NCBI GenBank assembly: GCA_030430575.1
Contig: JAUIKF010000043.1
Location: 1-64,000 of the forward strand
DNA length: 64,000 bases
Direction: 5' to 3'
Origin: Bacteroidia bacterium
Lineage (GTDB): Bacteria > Bacteroidota > Bacteroidia > J057
Position numbers and translations under genes: made by a program. Under the pieces are notes generated by a model. It was not told where the DNA came from, ran no database searches, and saw only the letters and a program-made list of their open reading frames with translations. Shown here piece by piece: positions 46,041 through 54,536 of this stretch (its first letter is position 1; each line of letters opens with the position of its first letter).

Positions 46041-46694
46041 ATGATGAAAGTCAAGCTAAAAGTTTGTTGCATTTCTTCTGTTTCAGAAGCAAAAATGGCA
46101 ATCGACGCAGGCGCAAATGTGCTTGGGCTTGTGGGGCCTATGCCCAGTGGCCCTGGAGTTGTCTCCGACGATGTAATCCAGACTGTATGTAGGATGGTAC
46201 CCCCAGGTGTGGAAAGCTTTCTGCTGACCTCTAGTACAGTCCCTGAGGAAATCATTGACCAGCAGCGACGCTTAAGGCCGTCCTGCCTGCAACTGGTAGA
46301 TGCCCAGGCACCTACTACCTACCGTATATTGAGGGAAGCCCTTCCAGGCATTCGCCTGATCCAAGTAATTCATGTAATAGATGAATCCTCGGTGACGGAA
46401 GCGTTAGGTGTTGCGTCACAAGTAGACGCACTCCTATTGGATTCTGGAAATCCCAATTTAGCGATCAAGGAATTGGGGGGGACAGGTCGTACCCATGATT
46501 GGGAACTTAGTAGAAAAATCTGCAGACGGATCCATAAGCCAGTATTTCTAGCAGGAGGTTTGAATGGCGATAATGTGAGGGATGCAGTGCGAATTGTTCA
46601 GCCCTATGGAGTGGATATATGCAGTGGCCTGCGAACGGCTGGTGCCCTAGACTCCGATAAACTTGAAACCTTTGCGAATAAACTCGTAAAATGA
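46041..46694 (+). CDS. TrpF-like (phosphoribosylanthranilate isomerase family) protein
   Basis: A 217-aa TIM-barrel protein of the TrpF family. The catalytic cysteine position is kept (Cys9 in KVCCIS, normally KICGI), the general-acid Asp134 is in LLLDSGN, and the phosphate-binding GGTGRTHDW and AGGLNGDNV loops are intact. The first loop is altered: CC instead of CG, and the usual proofing segment after it is replaced. No other tryptophan gene is nearby. It may be a second TrpF-like enzyme with another isomerase substrate; a standard biosynthetic role is possible but not supported by context. Confidence 0.8.
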   Translation: MMKVKLKVCCISSVSEAKMAIDAGANVLGLVGPMPSGPGVVSDDVIQTVCRMVPPGVESFLLTSSTVPEEIIDQQRRLRPSCLQLVDAQAPTTYRILREALPGIRLIQVIHVIDESSVTEALGVASQVDALLLDSGNPNLAIKELGGTGRTHDWELSRKICRRIHKPVFLAGGLNGDNVRDAVRIVQPYGVDICSGLRTAGALDSDKLETFANKLVK

Positions 46695-46727
46695 GCGTTT
46701 GCATCGGGCATATTATTTGCAAAAACT

Positions 46728-47390
46728 ATGTATAACATTAATATGATGATTGGTCGCACATTTTTGTGTACAATGGTAATACTCCTAGGTGTTCTTTCTG
46801 TACATGCACAGGAGTTTACTGATAAAATGTACTTGGTCCTGCTTGATATTAAAGGGCCAGAAGATATAGCGAAGTGCTATACAAAGGATTATGACCGCCA
46901 GCATGTGCAGATCACTTATGAATATGAGGATAAAATGAATTACCTCGTCGATTTTATTGACGAAGAAGAGAAGTTATATGGCCCGGATTGCTTTATCCCT
47001 GAGCTTAAGCTAGTTTTTGAACACTATACCTATGTAGTCAGTCTTTATTGCAGTTCTGCGATTAAATATAAGAACTCTTCTCCCTTTACACCTTCTTCCT
47101 CGCGGATGAAGAATGACTTGATCTTCACTGCAAGTGTGGCGGACTACCTTAACGAACTGAAAGTCCAGTATTTCGGCTATATCTCGCTCGACCCTCAATT
47201 GATTGCCAAATTGAGCAAAGAAGAGTCTTTGGATGATATGTTTGATCTAAATGATGACTTTCTCTTGGAAGACGATGATGAAGATGACGATTTAGAGCCA
47301 GAGGATAAGGCCCTATTTGATGGAGATGATAGACCCGCAATCATCCCCTTAGATGATGACGAAGATGATGATGACGGGCGTCGTAATTAG
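46728..47390 (+). CDS. Exported protein with acidic tail
   Basis: A 220-aa protein with a signal peptide (MMIGRTFLCTMVILLGVLS, cleavage near VHAQ); the start may be 46728 or one of the ATGs at 46743 or 46746. The mature domain (about 30-175) is unrecognised. The C-terminus is extremely acidic, with three Asp-rich runs (LEDDDEDDDLEPEDK, LDDDEDDDDG), which could bind calcium or mimic a polyanion. Its stop overlaps the stop of the convergent SAM hydrolase gene by three to four bases. Confidence 0.7.
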   Translation: MYNINMMIGRTFLCTMVILLGVLSVHAQEFTDKMYLVLLDIKGPEDIAKCYTKDYDRQHVQITYEYEDKMNYLVDFIDEEEKLYGPDCFIPELKLVFEHYTYVVSLYCSSAIKYKNSSPFTPSSSRMKNDLIFTASVADYLNELKVQYFGYISLDPQLIAKLSKEESLDDMFDLNDDFLLEDDDEDDDLEPEDKALFDGDDRPAIIPLDDDEDDDDGRRN

Positions 47391-48169
47391 ACTTTAAACT
47401 CAATAGTGATCATGTCGTGAACACTGAGTCCTAGAAGCTCAGCAGCGGAGGCCTCTCGCATCGCAATTTCCATGTGTCCATTTTCTCCAAAAATAGCCAA
47501 GGCATCTGCTTTTCCTACATCAGAATAGGTTGTTACAATTCTGCGGAGCCGGACACTTCGTACAAATATTTCGAAGCCACGCTCTTCTCGTAACGTCATG
47601 AAATTCTGCCGCTGAATATTCGTGACTGCATTGCCAAATTTATCAATGTGGATGATTTTCCCCCTGAGGCAATTATTGGTGTATGTCGGTTCGCCCCACC
47701 TTAAATCTTTGATGGGGAGGGGTTTCCCAATTTCGTCAAGCCTGCCTCCACTGGCCAAGAAAGCAGCCGTAGGGGCAAAAATGCGTGCAGCGCGAAAAGA
47801 TTTAGGATATTGTGATTTGAACAATCCTTCGTGAAGAATTTCCGTACACTCATTCACTTCCCCATCACAAATCAGGCTCATCACCCCATTATTGGGACCG
47901 ACAAAGTATTGATCCTGAAATTTCATCACGACACTCGTTGAAGGTTCCCCTGCTTCAGGATCTACGGCTATCAAGTGGATGGTACCTGGAGGAAAGGCTG
48001 CACAAGTGCTTCTGGCTACATAAGCAGCCTCCATGGTATTGAAGTTGGAAATATTGTGGGTAACGTCAATGATATAGGCCTGTGGATAAAGCGAAAGAAT
48101 GACGCCCTTCAGTACTGCCGCATAATGGCTACTGTCTCCTAAATCTGACGTAAGGGTAATGATGGGCAT
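47387..48169 (-). CDS. SAM hydroxide adenosyltransferase/SAM hydrolase family (DUF62)
   Basis: A 260-aa protein of the family of fluorinase/chlorinase and SAM hydroxide adenosyltransferases. The N-terminal signature is ITLTSDLGDSSHYAAVLKG, followed by IIDVTHNI, the AYVARS strand with its conserved Arg, HLIAVDPEAG, and FVGPNNGVMS. The second domain ends with the FGNAVTNIQ motif. Housekeeping members hydrolyse SAM to adenosine and methionine; halogenation would need features I do not see. A TAnnTTTG box sits about 50 bases upstream. Confidence 0.92.
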   Translation of the reverse strand: MPIITLTSDLGDSSHYAAVLKGVILSLYPQAYIIDVTHNISNFNTMEAAYVARSTCAAFPPGTIHLIAVDPEAGEPSTSVVMKFQDQYFVGPNNGVMSLICDGEVNECTEILHEGLFKSQYPKSFRAARIFAPTAAFLASGGRLDEIGKPLPIKDLRWGEPTYTNNCLRGKIIHIDKFGNAVTNIQRQNFMTLREERGFEIFVRSVRLRRIVTTYSDVGKADALAIFGENGHMEIAMREASAAELLGLSVHDMITIEFKV

Positions 48170-48218
48170 ATAGGTGTTTGGCTGAACAGAAATGCTGGCT
48201 TTCGATTGCTAGGTTTTG

Positions 48219-48226
48219 CAAATATA
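48219..48226 (-). promoter_or_regulatory. -7 box upstream of the SAM hydrolase gene
   Basis: On the minus strand the sequence reads TATATTTG followed by C, an exact TAnnTTTG match. It predicts a leader of about 43 bases. No -33 element was found at the ideal spacing. Confidence 0.4.
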
Positions 48227-48320
48227 TCCTAAAGCAACAAAAAATATGCAGGATGCTTTATCACAAATCAAAATTATGTATTTTTAGTCAAATTATATTT
48301 TCAAGAAAAACACAAATATA

Positions 48321-49286
48321 TTGGTAGAACACACTTTTTTATTAGAAGACATTAGCCCGCTTGAAGTTTTTGGGGTAAATAATCTAAGACTTCAACAAAT
48401 TGAAACGGAATTCCCCGAAGTGAAATTTGTAGCGAGAGGCGACGAGCTCAAAGTTAAGGGAAATGAGGAAAAGGTAACGAAATTAAAAGCCATCCTAGAT
48501 GCCCTTTTTACTGAAATTCGTAGAAGGGGAAATATTTCAGAAGTACGATTTACAGAAATTATAGGCCCTGACATTAGAAATGGAAATGGTTCCTTGCCTG
48601 CTAATATTGATGAGGCCCTTGTCCATGGCAGTGGAGGAATTATTGTTAAGCCCAAAAATGAAGGGCAACGCCAGATTGTTGCAGCTGGCCAAAAGAACGA
48701 TGTGATCTTTGCGACAGGCCCTGCTGGTACGGGGAAGACTTATATCGCTGTAGCATTAGCAGTAAAGGCACTCAAGGAAAAACAGGTAAAGAAAATCGTT
48801 CTGTGTCGTCCAGCTGTAGATGCTGGTGAAAGCCTTGGATTCTTGCCCGGCGACATGAAAGATAAAGTAGATCCCTATTTGAGACCGCTATATGATGCTT
48901 TGGGAGATATGATTCACTCCGAAAAATTAAAGCATTACCTTACCCAAAATACGATTGAGATTGTGCCTTTGGCATATATGCGAGGACGGACCTTGAATAA
49001 GGCATTTATTATCCTGGATGAAGCACAAAATGCTACTGAAATGCAGCTAAAGATGTTTCTTACGCGTTTGGGTGAGCATTCACATATGATCATCACAGGA
49101 GATGATTCTCAAATAGACCTCCCTCACCGTCAGAAATCTGGCCTGTTGCAGTGTATGCGCATTATGCAAGGGATTAAGGGAATGGCGTTTGTGCGCTTGA
49201 AGGCGACGGATGTAGTGCGTCACCGACTGGTGCGTGACATCTTGGCTGCTTATGAGCGTGAAGATACCAGGAAGAAAGGAGGCTAA
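48321..49286 (+). CDS. PhoH-family ATPase
   Basis: A 321-aa protein with an N-terminal KH-like segment (about 15-70) and the PhoH P-loop domain: Walker A GPAGTGKT (133-140), RPAVDAGESLGFLPGD, Walker B FIILDEAQNAT and the GDDSQIDLP motif. It starts at TTG 48321 (MVEHTFLL), because no ATG fits the conserved N-terminus. PhoH/YbeZ proteins act in RNA metabolism with YbeY; YbeY is not adjacent here. The gene ends in a bidirectional terminator. Confidence 0.95.
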   Translation: MVEHTFLLEDISPLEVFGVNNLRLQQIETEFPEVKFVARGDELKVKGNEEKVTKLKAILDALFTEIRRRGNISEVRFTEIIGPDIRNGNGSLPANIDEALVHGSGGIIVKPKNEGQRQIVAAGQKNDVIFATGPAGTGKTYIAVALAVKALKEKQVKKIVLCRPAVDAGESLGFLPGDMKDKVDPYLRPLYDALGDMIHSEKLKHYLTQNTIEIVPLAYMRGRTLNKAFIILDEAQNATEMQLKMFLTRLGEHSHMIITGDDSQIDLPHRQKSGLLQCMRIMQGIKGMAFVRLKATDVVRHRLVRDILAAYEREDTRKKGG

Positions 49287-49319
49287 GTATTTGCCGGATG
49301 ACTTTCCTGTCTTTCTACC

Positions 49320-49355
49320 AAAAAGGCCATTAAGCAATTGCTTAATGGCCTTTTT
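49320..49355. terminator. Bidirectional terminator between phoH-like and TlpA-like genes
   Basis: AAAAAGGCCATTAAGC and GCTTAATGGCCTTTTT form a perfect 16-bp stem with an AATT loop, with A and T runs on both flanks, so it can terminate both converging genes. Confidence 0.92.
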
Positions 49356-49372
49356 TATGCATGAAATGAAGA

Positions 49373-50506
49373 TTATCCCGCACTCAACACCTCTTCGAGC
49401 TTGTTGCGTAATTCATCTCCCCGCAGGTCTTTTGCAATAATGATCCCCTCAGGATCTAGCAAAATGGTATGAGGAATAGACCTCACGCCATAGAGCTTGC
49501 CCGCAGCACTTTGCCAGCCTTTTAGATCTGAGACATGTGGCCAAGTGAGGTTGTCATCCGCGATGGCTTCTACCCATTTGTCATGTTTCGAATCGAATGA
49601 TACCCCTAAAATTTCAAATCCTTTTTCATGCAATTCATTATATAAGGCGACAACATTAGGATTTTCCCTTCTACAAGGTCCACACCATGAAGCCCAGAAA
49701 TCAATGAGTACATATTTCCCTTTCAAAGAAGATAGAGCAATCGCGTTTCCGTCAGGGTCTTCCAGGCTAAAATCGGTTGCTGGCTGTCCGATCGCAACAC
49801 GTTCTAGGGTTGCCAATCGCTCTTTGAGGCTTTTTACATAAGGGGTCGCATCTAAATCAGCTGAAAGATCATCTATAAGACTTCCTAATGCTTCAGTATC
49901 CGAGTCAAAAGATAAATGGCGATACGCCAGGTAGGCAGCTACAACAGATTCATTATTTGTGTGAATGTAGTCCTTGATAAAGGCTGTCTCTACCTCACGG
50001 ATAGAGTCAAATTTAGCAACAATGGCCTCAACCTGAGGCTTATCTCCAGCTTCATTAGCCGCTTGATAGGCTTTCATGAGTGGGGTACGTATATCGTCAA
50101 ACCCCGCCAATTCTTTCTCAAATGCTAAGTATTGGTCTTGAGAAGCTGATCCTGTGATGACAGCGTCATCGAGGCTATCAATATGGCTATACACCTGAAC
50201 TTCCGAAGCATCCAGGAAAAATGCGACCAATTTCTCCTTATCTTGGAATCGAAGGTAGTAGCGTTGAGGGGTCTCTAAAGTCCCTGTAAAGCTGTATTTG
50301 CCTTCTTGAACAAGAGAAGAATCGATCGTTTCATAACCATTGTCGGAATATAATTGAAGATAAACGGGGCCTTCGTAGGCTCCTTGGCTTTCCCCAGTTA
50401 TGGTAAATACGCTAGTAGTTGCTTCTTCAGAAGAACTGGCATCTTTTGCTGAATTACATGCATAGAGGCAAAAAAGCGCTAGTAAAAACCAATTTATTTT
50501 TTTCAT
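49373..50506 (-). CDS. TlpA-like thioredoxin-fold lipoprotein with DUF4369 domain
   Basis: A 377-aa protein from ATG 50506 (MKKINWFLLALFCLYACNS, lipidated Cys17); longer frames lack a signal. The N-terminal half (about 35-130) is a DUF4369 beta domain (GAYEGPVYLQLYSDNGYETI), followed by a helical linker. The thioredoxin/AhpC-TSA domain (about 245-377) has the redox pair Cys275-x2-Cys278 in WCGPC. It acts in periplasmic or outer-membrane disulfide reduction, for instance during envelope protein maturation. Confidence 0.93.
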   Translation of the reverse strand: MKKINWFLLALFCLYACNSAKDASSSEEATTSVFTITGESQGAYEGPVYLQLYSDNGYETIDSSLVQEGKYSFTGTLETPQRYYLRFQDKEKLVAFFLDASEVQVYSHIDSLDDAVITGSASQDQYLAFEKELAGFDDIRTPLMKAYQAANEAGDKPQVEAIVAKFDSIREVETAFIKDYIHTNNESVVAAYLAYRHLSFDSDTEALGSLIDDLSADLDATPYVKSLKERLATLERVAIGQPATDFSLEDPDGNAIALSSLKGKYVLIDFWASWCGPCRRENPNVVALYNELHEKGFEILGVSFDSKHDKWVEAIADDNLTWPHVSDLKGWQSAAGKLYGVRSIPHTILLDPEGIIIAKDLRGDELRNKLEEVLSAG

Positions 50507-50534
50507 TTTGGAGAATATTAAATCTTTAAAAGTG

Positions 50535-50568
50535 TTGTTTATTAATAGCCAATATGGCGTTATTTTTG
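50535..50568 (+). promoter_or_regulatory. Promoter of the coiled-coil gene at 50661
   Basis: TTG (50535-50537), 23 bases, then TATTTTTG (50561-50568) followed by C: both elements of the Bacteroidota TTG-N17-23-TAnnTTTG consensus. It predicts transcription from about 50575 and a leader of about 85 bases. Confidence 0.6.
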
Positions 50569-50660
50569 CAAAGTAAAAAACGTCTTCCACTTCTTCCTAT
50601 CCGATCTTGCTGTCAATTCCATTCCACGTAGATTTCAGAACATTAACCTTTAGCTGAGCT

Positions 50661-51689
50661 ATGAAAAAGCTTTCTTTCATCTTTATTGCCATTCTGTTAA
50701 CCTTTGTTTCTCCCATTTCGAGCTTTGCCCAACAAGCTACCTCCAATCAGTTGGCAGCTTACGAGTCTGAAATAGCGAACCTCAAAGAGCAAATCACCCA
50801 AATAATTCATAACTCTCAACAGTCGCTTGAAGATGCGGATACGAAACTTGAACTTGCTTTAAGAAGAATATCCGTACTGGAGGTAGAAAACGAGCAACTC
50901 ACTGAGCAAACCACCCAAGGCGATCACTCAAAGTACGACCAACGAAGCAAACTGGCCAGAAAACTCAGTGAATATGAACGAAAAAATGAAATCCTGGCAG
51001 AAGAAAATCGCGCCCTGAAAAAACAAGTGACGATCTTGATCCAGAGTCAACAAGGTGAATCAAACTCACCTAACAACTCTGATGTGTCAGGAGTTAAATC
51101 AGAACGAGTTCAACTGAAGCATCTACGCGAGCGAGAGCAATTGTTGGAAGCAAATAATGCCCAGGCTTATAAGCAGATTGTAGACCTTAAGGCCAATTTA
51201 AGGGGAATACGGGCAGACCTGGCAGAAGCCCAAAAAGAGAATCAGCTCCTCAAGACTGAAATGAATGAACAGCAAAGCCAATGTGAAGGAAGACTCGCTC
51301 TTCTTTCCAAGGAGATAAAAAAATATCAACTTTCTGAGGGAACTCAGACGATGACCCATATAAAATCGAAACAAATTATAGATTCCTTGAAATATGAGTT
51401 GACGAGTATGAGTCGGATGATTGTTGTGCTTAATCAAACGGATAAAGTGAGCCAAAGTAGACTTGATCGGTTAGAGGAAAGTGAATCGGATATTCGTGAG
51501 ACAGCGTTCAAATTGGAGATTCGGGAGCAGCTATTGGCAACCCGAGAAAGAGAATTTGGGCAACGGATGAAAGAACTTGTTTTGAAAGAGGAAAAATATC
51601 ACAACCTAGCAGATAAGGAGCGGGAGCTGAAATTATTAGAACAGCGTCTCCGCCAGTATGCAGGTAAAGACTTGAGAACCAGTAGGTAA
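50661..51689 (+). CDS. Exported coiled-coil protein
   Basis: A 342-aa protein with a signal peptide (MKKLSFIFIAILLTFVSPIS, cleavage near SFAQ). Everything after it is predicted coiled coil with heptads rich in Glu, Leu and Lys (EYERKNEILAEENRALKKQV), a short break (NSPNNSDVSGV) near residue 135, then further coils. No domain recognised; it is like a longer version of the product of 44083-44604. Probably a periplasmic spacer or scaffold. Ends in a strong terminator. Confidence 0.75.
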   Translation: MKKLSFIFIAILLTFVSPISSFAQQATSNQLAAYESEIANLKEQITQIIHNSQQSLEDADTKLELALRRISVLEVENEQLTEQTTQGDHSKYDQRSKLARKLSEYERKNEILAEENRALKKQVTILIQSQQGESNSPNNSDVSGVKSERVQLKHLREREQLLEANNAQAYKQIVDLKANLRGIRADLAEAQKENQLLKTEMNEQQSQCEGRLALLSKEIKKYQLSEGTQTMTHIKSKQIIDSLKYELTSMSRMIVVLNQTDKVSQSRLDRLEESESDIRETAFKLEIREQLLATREREFGQRMKELVLKEEKYHNLADKERELKLLEQRLRQYAGKDLRTSR

Positions 51690-51711
51690 AGGTATAGGAT
51701 AGATGAAATAG

Positions 51712-51746
51712 AAAGCGGGTTTCCATTGCGATGGAAACCCGCTTTT
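51712..51746 (+). terminator. Strong intrinsic terminator
   Basis: AAAGCGGGTTTCCAT and ATGGAAACCCGCTTT pair perfectly (15 bp) with a four-base TGCG loop, followed by a short T run, just after the coiled-coil gene. Confidence 0.9.
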
Positions 51747-51775
51747 GTATTAAGGCCTTTAATAGGTGAAAATTA

Positions 51776-51805
51776 CCGGCTGCCCTTGGGAGAGAAAGCA
51801 GCCGG
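51776..51805 (-). terminator. Hairpin downstream of the PqqD-like gene
   Basis: CCGGCTGC and GCAGCCGG (8 bp) with a 14-base loop. On the minus strand it is followed by TAATTTT, so it is probably a weak terminator of the PqqD-like gene. Confidence 0.55.
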
Positions 51806-51823
51806 ATGCTTATTCATCAATCC

Positions 51824-52252
51824 TTAACCACGACCATCTGATTTCCCCCGCTTAGATCGGCGAAGCCTTGAAGGCGTTAGCCGAAGGTAAGCAGGCAGTT
51901 GGGCAGGCTTATTGAGCAAAGTCATAGTCTTATGCTCACGGACATGCACATTGATTGTATCCAAAACAAACTTATCAAGCTGGTCTGGAACGGGTTCGGT
52001 ATAGGTATACTGGTCTGCCAAGTTGTGGACAAATTCTTTGACAGTCTTTTGTCCATTAGCTGCGCGGAAGACCTTCATGCCCCATTCATCCAAGACTAAT
52101 GGAGGAAGTGGGTGGGGGCGAACGGCTACTTTCTGCTCACCCTTGGTGCGTACCTTTACCAACCGACAAAAATACTGATCTTTGATCGGGCTCTTTTCAA
52201 GAGATGGGAATGGAGGTGTCTTAAACCTCTTTTTTGAGAAAAAGGGTGCCAT
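51824..52252 (-). CDS. PqqD-like (RRE-fold) protein
   Basis: A 142-aa protein with a PqqD-like winged-helix core (about 50-120): LVLDEWGMKVFRAANGQKTV-KEFVHNLADQYT and the closing helix QLDKFVLDTI. PqqD/RRE domains bind the leader of ribosomal peptides during modification. Many Bacteroidota have stand-alone PqqD-like proteins without a known peptide. The basic N- and C-terminal extensions (FFSKKRFK, RLRRSKRGK) are unusual and suggest nucleic-acid or membrane contact. It is preceded by a ~480-base leader with small frames. Confidence 0.65.
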   Translation of the reverse strand: MAPFFSKKRFKTPPFPSLEKSPIKDQYFCRLVKVRTKGEQKVAVRPHPLPPLVLDEWGMKVFRAANGQKTVKEFVHNLADQYTYTEPVPDQLDKFVLDTINVHVREHKTMTLLNKPAQLPAYLRLTPSRLRRSKRGKSDGRG

Positions 52253-52735
52253 GATGTAAATCTTTTATCATTTACAGAAATTAGATTGAACTAGTCATAA
52301 TGACTTAGCCTGAACTACTGCGACATCAAGTGCATCATCCATAGATGCAATGTGGTACAGGAACTCGCGAAACCGACTTAATCGAAATATGGTACTCCAC
52401 TAGTTTTACCTTAAAAAAGGCTAAACCAAATGTGTCTTTTGAAGACACCAGAACCATTTGTGTAGGGGGACTTTCAACAGAAAGATGTGAGTATATACGC
52501 TTACTTTTTCAAAAAGTTCTATTCAATTATTGAATATTTTATTCGTGCTGTGAATCTGTGTGATTCCCCTGAGTCGCAGCCTGAACAAACACTTCTGGAG
52601 AAGTGTCTGATCCAGACTGCATATGCTCAAAAGGAGTTGATATGGGCTTGAAATATTAGGGTTTGCGTTCATTGTGGTTGGGCGTTTTAGGGCTGTTGAC
52701 TTGTATGATTAGGGTCTTGTTATTTGATCACAATA
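52253..52735 (-). other. Long transcribed leader or small-gene region upstream of the PqqD-like gene
   Basis: The 689-base gap 52253-52941 holds no gene longer than 60 codons that I trust. On the minus strand, below the promoter at 52736-52763, it carries two short frames (49 codons, 52523-52672; 40 codons, 52335-52457), and hairpins such as ACACTTCT-GG-AGAAGTGT (52589-52606) and GTGTCTT/AAGACAC (about 52433-52448). It may be a structured leader, a small RNA or small peptides. The part from 52764 to 52941 is very AT-rich and shows nothing else. Confidence 0.35.
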
Positions 52736-52763
52736 CAAATATAGCAAAATGACCCAAAAACAA
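52736..52763 (-). promoter_or_regulatory. Promoter 480 bases upstream of the PqqD-like gene
   Basis: On the minus strand TTG (52763-52761), 17 bases, then TATATTTG (52743-52736): an exact match to TTG-N17-TAnnTTTG. It predicts a start near 52729. Confidence 0.55.
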
Positions 52764-52941
52764 CAAATAAATAGCATAAATTTTATAAAATTATAAAATA
52801 AAACACTTTTTAGTTGAATTTGTAATTAAATGTAATGAGTTCGAATTCAATCATATTAGGGAACTCCTTATCCATAAAAATGAGGAGGAAGGAGGAAAGA
52901 ATTTCTTGAATATGGTTAGGAAAAGGCATTCGAAAATCTCC

Positions 52942-54414
52942 CTAAACCAGTTTCACTACTCCAGACCGGCGTGAGTCAGCTGCACCTTCCAAGCTTCCGT
53001 CTGGATGAATCGAGACGGTATGGGTTCCCCCAAAAAACATATTTAACTCCTCCCAAAAAGTGACAGTACTTCCATCCATTGAGAAAGCCTCTCCATCAGC
53101 AAGTAATCCGGGTTCGATGCTCAGATGATTTCCTTCCCAATGAATCCGGGGGTAATTGACCGCTTCTTGAAGGGGCATTCCGTACTTGACCGTATTTACG
53201 AGCAATTGTAAAATCGCCGTGCGAATGCGGCTAGAACCTCCTGTGCCAGTCACCATGTGGGGTTTCCCATCTCGCAGGATAATACTAGGAGACATCATAG
53301 AGCTCACGCGTTGTCCTTCTGGCCATTGGTAGAGACCTCCAGGAAAAAGGTCCAATTCCCCCAACATATTATTCGTCTGGATGCCTGAGCCTGGGATAAG
53401 TTCTCCAGAAGCACCTCCCAAGGTAGTCGTAAGGCTGGCGGCATTGCCTTCGGTATCTAACACACTAATATGAGTTGTATTTCCTAGGGGATCCAAGCGT
53501 TGAGGAAGGGTGTCTTTACGATAAATCTCCATTTGTTGGATCACCTCTGACAGGCGATGAATATAGGCTGTTCCTTTAGGGGGGGTGACATCAGCCAATC
53601 TTTTTTCAGCCTCTCCCAATCCGTGGCAGATAAGAGATCCCCCAGCACTCGGAGGGGGATTGGTAAGCAATTGATAGCCTAGAAAATCGTAATTCAAGGG
53701 CGCTCGTTCAATGACACGATAACTATGAAGATCTTCAAGGCTGACACTACCGCCGTGGAGGCGATTGTCTTCCGCAAAAGCTTGCCCCATTTCTCCTTGA
53801 TAAAAGAGTGCTTCTCCTTCTTTGACCAATGCCGCCAAGCTATCTGCATAATCAGGCATATACATACGTTCCCCTACCTGAAAAGAGCGACCCTCTTTTC
53901 CATAGATAGCTGCGCATTCGGGTTTTTCGAGGAGAATGGATTCCAGTATTTTTAAGGAATAGGCTTGATAAGGGGTTATGACAACTCCCTCTCTTGCCAA
54001 GGCGATAGCAGGTTGGATAATGACTTCTAATGGGAGGCTGCCGAGGCGTTTGTGTATGTGAAAAAGGCCTGCAGGGCATCCTGGGACAGCTACAGAGCCT
54101 TTGCCGATATACTGAAGCTGCTTGACAGTACCAAAGTCAATAAAGGAAGTGCGAAAGTCTACTTCCTGAAGTGTTTTCCGCTTTTGGGGGGTTTGAACAA
54201 AAAAATCGAAGAGGGTTTGTTCTCCGTTAGCAGTGAACGCCGTCATGAACCCACCCCCCCCCATCGAGGTGAGCGAAGCTTCACTGACAAATGAAACCAA
54301 CATCGCTGCCAGTGCAGCATCAAATGCGTTGCCACCTTCTTGCAGAATCTCTGCTCCTGCCTGTGCAGTGGTCTCGTGTCCAGCGGCGATGATGCCGCGT
54401 GTAGTTGAAGCCAT
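52942..54414 (-). CDS. ggt: Gamma-glutamyltransferase
   Basis: A 490-aa Ntn-hydrolase that cleaves and transfers gamma-glutamyl groups of glutathione and similar peptides. The autocatalytic nucleophile is Thr313 in TTHIS, corresponding to E. coli Thr391; the oxyanion region appears as ASGELIPGSGIQTNN, and the C-terminal GTGGSSRIRTAILQ is intact. The large-subunit start (GIIAAGHETTAQAGAEIL) is directly at the N-terminus, with no signal peptide, so this shorter form is probably cytoplasmic. It may therefore belong to the cephalosporin-acylase-like/YwrD branch. Confidence 0.92.
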   Translation of the reverse strand: MASTTRGIIAAGHETTAQAGAEILQEGGNAFDAALAAMLVSFVSEASLTSMGGGGFMTAFTANGEQTLFDFFVQTPQKRKTLQEVDFRTSFIDFGTVKQLQYIGKGSVAVPGCPAGLFHIHKRLGSLPLEVIIQPAIALAREGVVITPYQAYSLKILESILLEKPECAAIYGKEGRSFQVGERMYMPDYADSLAALVKEGEALFYQGEMGQAFAEDNRLHGGSVSLEDLHSYRVIERAPLNYDFLGYQLLTNPPPSAGGSLICHGLGEAEKRLADVTPPKGTAYIHRLSEVIQQMEIYRKDTLPQRLDPLGNTTHISVLDTEGNAASLTTTLGGASGELIPGSGIQTNNMLGELDLFPGGLYQWPEGQRVSSMMSPSIILRDGKPHMVTGTGGSSRIRTAILQLLVNTVKYGMPLQEAVNYPRIHWEGNHLSIEPGLLADGEAFSMDGSTVTFWEELNMFFGGTHTVSIHPDGSLEGAADSRRSGVVKLV

Positions 54415-54536
54415 GAACCAATAGAATTAAAGAATTGTGAATTAGTCAATGTAATTGCTGATAATTCCTCAGCAATATAGACATATTCAATCAGTCATAG
54501 ACCAATATTCCCGTAATTATCTATTGATTTGCCATG

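Noticed and set aside
52345-52533. 62-codon plus-strand frame in the gap upstream of the PqqD-like gene
   Set aside because: No similarity, no promoter on that strand, and it is opposite to the leader structures.
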